The notes beneath the pieces were generated by a model. It saw nothing but the letters and a program-made list of their open reading frames with translations. It was not told the origin of the DNA and did not search any database. This document shows positions 23,055 to 25,354 of a stretch of 25,354 nucleotides of DNA, piece after piece. A program made the position numbers and the translations under genes. Origin of the DNA: an archaeon (lineage in GTDB: Archaea > Halobacteriota > Syntropharchaeia > Alkanophagales > Methanospirareceae). Where the stretch lies: positions 1 to 25,354 of the forward strand of contig JASEFB010000015.1 in assembly GCA_030019325.1 (NCBI GenBank), written 5' to 3'. Each line of letters starts with the position of its first letter. Position 1 is the stretch's first letter.

Positions 23055-24329
23055 ATGTCGATACTGATAAAGAACGTGTTAGTGGGAGGAAAAGAGAGGG
23101 ATATTTATATCGAGGGGAATTTGATAGATACGATTAGCGATGCTGGTAGCAGCAACGAGGGGGTAAGGGAAGCTGACTTTGTGATTGAGGGGAGGAGAAA
23201 AGCAGCAATTCCCGGGCTGTTCAATGGGCATACCCATGCAGCAATGACGTTACTCCGTGGCTATGCCGATGATATGCCGCTTCATGAATGGCTTTCAACG
23301 AAGATATGGCCGTTGGAGGCGAAGATGACCGAGGGCGATGTTTACTGGGGAACGAAACTCGCCTGTCTGGAGATGATAAAATCGGGCACGACCTTTTTTA
23401 ACGATATGTATTGGTACTGGGAGGGCAGTGCGAGAGCTGTTTCGGAATCTGGAATACGGGCGATGTTATCCGCGGTTTTTATCGATGGGTTTGATGAAGG
23501 AACGGCAAAAGAGCAGATAAGAAGGAATGAAGCGTTATATGAGGGAAGTAAAAAGCTCTCTGAACGAATAATCTTTGCACTGGGTCCGCATGCACTCTAT
23601 ACCGTTTCGAAAGAAAGCCTCTGCTGGGTGAAAGAATTCTCGGAAAAACATAATCTCCTGGTTCATATTCACGTATCGGAGACAGGGGAGGAGGTAGAAG
23701 AGTGCATAAAACGGTATGGGATGCGCCCAGTGGAATTTCTCGACGAGATCGAGTTTTTGAGTACGAGGACCATTGCCTGCCATTGCGTGTATCTGAGCAG
23801 AAAAGAGATGGAGTTGCTGAGAAAGCATGACGTGAAGATCGTGCACAATCCCACATCGAATATGAAGTTAGCCGCGGGGAGGATGCTTTATGAGGAGTTG
23901 AAGAAGGCAGGTTTATACTCCAATATCGCGCTTGGAACTGATGGCTGTGCCTCTAACAACAATTTAGATATGTTTGAGGAGATGAAGGTTGCCTCTCTGG
24001 TTCATAAGGCGGGTTCCGGTGACCCAACGAACATGCCAGCGCAGGAAGCGTTTGAGCTTGCAACCATTAATGCTGCTAAAGTGTTCAGGTTGAATTCAGG
24101 CGTAATCGCGGAGGGAAAACTGGCTGATATTGTCCTGCTGGACCTAAAGAAGGTTGAACTTGTGCCAAACCATAATTTAACCTCGAATATTGTTTATTCT
24201 GCAAATGGGAGTTGTGTTGATACAGTACTATGTGATGGGGAGATTTTGATGGAGGGGCGGAAAGTAGAGGGCGAGGAGGAGCTAACGGAGAGGGCAGAAG
24301 AGGTTGCTTATGAGCTCGTAGACAGATAG
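23055..24329 (+). CDS. Adenosine-type deaminase, 5'-deoxyadenosine/MTA/SAH deaminase family (DadD/MtaD)
   Basis: An amidohydrolase that removes the 6-amino group from adenosine-type SAM by-products (5'-deoxyadenosine, methylthioadenosine, S-adenosylhomocysteine), giving the inosine forms. Methanogen DadD is of this type. The metal and catalytic sites are intact: H59 and H61 (NGHTHAAM), H179 (GPHALY), H206 and E209 (HIHVSET), H243 (ACHCVYLS), D296 (LGTDGCASNNNLDM), with VHNPTSNMKLAAG preceding. The length of 424 aa is normal. It starts 2 nt after the DUF92 stop, so the two form an operon. Which substrate is preferred cannot be told from sequence. Confidence 0.88.
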   Translation: MSILIKNVLVGGKERDIYIEGNLIDTISDAGSSNEGVREADFVIEGRRKAAIPGLFNGHTHAAMTLLRGYADDMPLHEWLSTKIWPLEAKMTEGDVYWGTKLACLEMIKSGTTFFNDMYWYWEGSARAVSESGIRAMLSAVFIDGFDEGTAKEQIRRNEALYEGSKKLSERIIFALGPHALYTVSKESLCWVKEFSEKHNLLVHIHVSETGEEVEECIKRYGMRPVEFLDEIEFLSTRTIACHCVYLSRKEMELLRKHDVKIVHNPTSNMKLAAGRMLYEELKKAGLYSNIALGTDGCASNNNLDMFEEMKVASLVHKAGSGDPTNMPAQEAFELATINAAKVFRLNSGVIAEGKLADIVLLDLKKVELVPNHNLTSNIVYSANGSCVDTVLCDGEILMEGRKVEGEEELTERAEEVAYELVDR

Positions 24330-24330
24330 C

Positions 24331-24500
24331 CTATTCTACTCGGAATTTTATAACACCCTCTAAACTCTTGATCCGATCACTCAGTCCTTCAAGATCCTGC
24401 ACATTGATCTTCACACGAAAGGTATAAGTAAAGGCACTTGATGCCTGGCTGATCTCGCTGAGTACCTATAAATAACTTCCATACCGTGTAGTTCATTGAT
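24331..24500 (-). pseudogene. Remnant of an ACT-domain protein C-terminus with a frameshift
   Basis: On the minus strand, 44 codons (24465-24331) read VLSEISQASSAF..., then TYTFRVKINVQDLEGLS, then a final IKSLEGVIKFRVE and stop. This is the second half of a Rel/SpoT-like ACT domain. A TAG lies directly before the first codon. Shifting by one base continues upstream as NELHGMEVIY, which fits the same domain and overlaps the end of the TrkA-C gene. No start codon is available, so this looks like a decayed gene tail, possibly left by a deletion. The parent family is not certain. Confidence 0.5.
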
Positions 24501-24945
24501 TTAAATAGGTTTGTGCATTGTACCTCGCCTCATCGTTGCCTAACAAAATCAAAACATCTCCAGTTTCTATTCGAACGGCTGGATCGGGATCTATGGGATT
24601 TTCACGCCGAAGAATAAAGAGAATGGTTGCACCTGTACGTGTTCTCAGCCGTGTATCTCCAATTGTTTTTCCTATAAAAGGAGAGGTGTCAGATATTTTT
24701 ACCTCGCTGACCATGTTATTTCTTTCGAGTCGTTCAATTATGTCGATGTCTTCATGTTCCAGAGTGATATCACGTGCCAATATAGTCTCTCTTATCATCA
24801 CATCTAACATATCATGAAATTTATTTACCGTCTTCCAGAGGAAATATCCGCAAAGCCCAATCACAGCTATTAAAATCATCAATTGTTTCAACCCTAGAAA
24901 CTCCGGACAAAATTCATTTCCGGGTTTAACCTGACTTAAGGGCAC
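24493..24945 (-). CDS. Membrane-anchored TrkA-C (RCK C-terminal) domain protein
   Basis: A protein of up to 150 aa with one N-terminal membrane helix (LMILIAVIGLCGYFLWKTV, about 22-40) and a C-terminal TrkA-C domain: SEVKISDTSPFIGKTIGD, TGATILFILR, RIETGDVLILLGND. TrkA-C domains bind ligands and control K+ channels and CPA2 antiporters. Here there is no transporter next to it, so it may be the tail of a broken transporter or a stand-alone regulatory subunit such as KhtT. The GTG at 24945 directly follows an in-frame TAA, and no ribosome site is clear. An ATG at 24879 is an alternative and would begin inside the helix. It converges with the deaminase gene, with an ACT remnant between. Confidence 0.7.
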   Translation of the reverse strand: MPLSQVKPGNEFCPEFLGLKQLMILIAVIGLCGYFLWKTVNKFHDMLDVMIRETILARDITLEHEDIDIIERLERNNMVSEVKISDTSPFIGKTIGDTRLRTRTGATILFILRRENPIDPDPAVRIETGDVLILLGNDEARYNAQTYLNQ

Positions 24946-24990
24946 TTAACTTGCCATCATGCTCCTTGCCCGATCGACTCTCTACCGCAA

Positions 24991-25003
24991 TTTTTAAATA
25001 TCC
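24991..25003 (+). promoter_or_regulatory. TATA-like element before the right-edge gene
   Basis: tttttaaatatcc lies with its centre about 29 nt before the ATG at 25025, the spacing expected for an archaeal leaderless transcript. The sequence from 24946 to 25024 otherwise shows no gene. Confidence 0.45.
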
Positions 25004-25024
25004 ATATTTTCTAATGAATGAGAC

Positions 25025-25354
25025 ATGAATACACAAGATGTAATTTTGAACTCAGTAACGGGTTTTTTAAAATCGAACCAATCTTCTCGGCTGATACGGT
25101 GGGTGATGGTTGTATTCTTGCTATTCTGTGGCGTTTCGCAGAAAACAGTCGCGGCAATCACCAATTACACGGATAGGCAGGTCAGGAACATCAGAGACCA
25201 ATTTGAGAACTCAAACGGCGATTTCCCACGAGGGGAGGAGAAGAGGGGGCGAAAGAAGAAGATAAAGAAGAAGAGCTTCGGGCGGATAGTGAAGTATATC
25301 ATCAATTGTTGCATCCATTTATCCTGCGGACAAAAAAGATTTCCGCTCTTTGAA
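25025..25354 (+). CDS. HTH protein, probable transposase N-terminus, truncated by the window edge
   Basis: An open frame of 110 codons from an ATG at 25025 to the end, with no stop. The N-terminal third contains SRLIRWVMVVFLLFCG, then SQKTVAAITNYTDRQVRNIRDQF, which reads as a helix-turn-helix of the kind found at the N-terminus of many transposases. A very basic linker with GRKKKIKKK follows. No catalytic core is inside the window. A TATA-like box about 29 nt upstream supports this start. It could be the N-terminal half of the same kind of element as the DDE transposase at the left edge, which has the opposite part, but no shared sequence lets me prove this. Confidence 0.5.
   Translation, partial: MNTQDVILNSVTGFLKSNQSSRLIRWVMVVFLLFCGVSQKTVAAITNYTDRQVRNIRDQFENSNGDFPRGEEKRGRKKKIKKKSFGRIVKYIINCCIHLSCGQKRFPLFE

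Noticed and set aside
1..25354. The whole window as a composite transposon, since mobile-element genes lie at both edges
   Set aside because: The DNA between is mostly conserved core metabolism and chaperones, too large and too conserved in character for that; no shared terminal repeats could be seen.

Overview
The window looks like a piece of a euryarchaeal chromosome, most likely a methanogen or an anaerobic methane-oxidising relative. The evidence is the gene set: a group II chaperonin (thermosome) with a GGM tail, a membrane-anchored archaeal Lon (LonB), an archaeal GHMP-type shikimate kinase, the archaeal CoA enzyme 4-phosphopantoate--beta-alanine ligase, a DadD/MtaD-type deaminase, a TtuA/NcsA tRNA thiolase and a methanogen-like aspartokinase. 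Several starts have a TATA-like element about 25-32 nt upstream, which fits archaeal and partly leaderless transcription. The exact lineage cannot be fixed from this sequence alone. I saw no rRNA, tRNA or CRISPR array.

Layout. 1-677: the 3' part of a DDE-type transposase/integrase that enters from the left edge. 739-2536: an AT-rich accessory stretch with an HD-domain protein split by a frameshift at an A8 run, then a CadD-like membrane protein. 2553-3317: a nucleoside phosphorylase. 3382-3475: four short hairpins between convergent genes. 3474-9383 (minus strand): a P2-type cation ATPase, branched-chain aminotransferase (ilvE), archaeal shikimate kinase and the tRNA thiolase. 9507-11153 (plus): a CBS-pair protein and a CPA2 antiporter, probably one operon. 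11243-13036 (plus): a divergent thermosome paralogue that lacks key ATP-hydrolysis residues. 13037-15606: a small island with a HEAT-repeat membrane-anchored protein and a coiled-coil membrane protein, punctuated by three hairpins whose stems differ but stay paired. 15607-18539 (minus): a fusion of 4-phosphopantoate--beta-alanine ligase with a GNAT acetyltransferase, downstream of a canonical thermosome subunit. 18694-24329 (plus): aspartokinase with a small coupled leader ORF, LonB, a DUF92 membrane protein carrying a palindromic insertion inside its reading frame, and an adenosine-type deaminase. 24331-24945 (minus): an ACT-domain remnant and a membrane-anchored TrkA-C protein. 25025-25354: the start of an HTH protein, possibly a transposase, running off the right edge.

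How the genes fit together. Amino-acid biosynthesis (ilvE, shikimate kinase, aspartokinase), protein quality control (two chaperonin subunits and Lon) and cofactor or SAM-by-product metabolism (CoA ligase fusion, DadD-like deaminase, nucleoside phosphorylase) are mixed with ion homeostasis (P-type ATPase, CBS protein plus antiporter, TrkA-C protein). The items most worth a second look are the CoA-ligase/GNAT fusion, the apparently hydrolysis-dead thermosome paralogue, the palindromic element embedded in the DUF92 gene, and the covarying hairpin family around the HEAT/coiled-coil gene pair.
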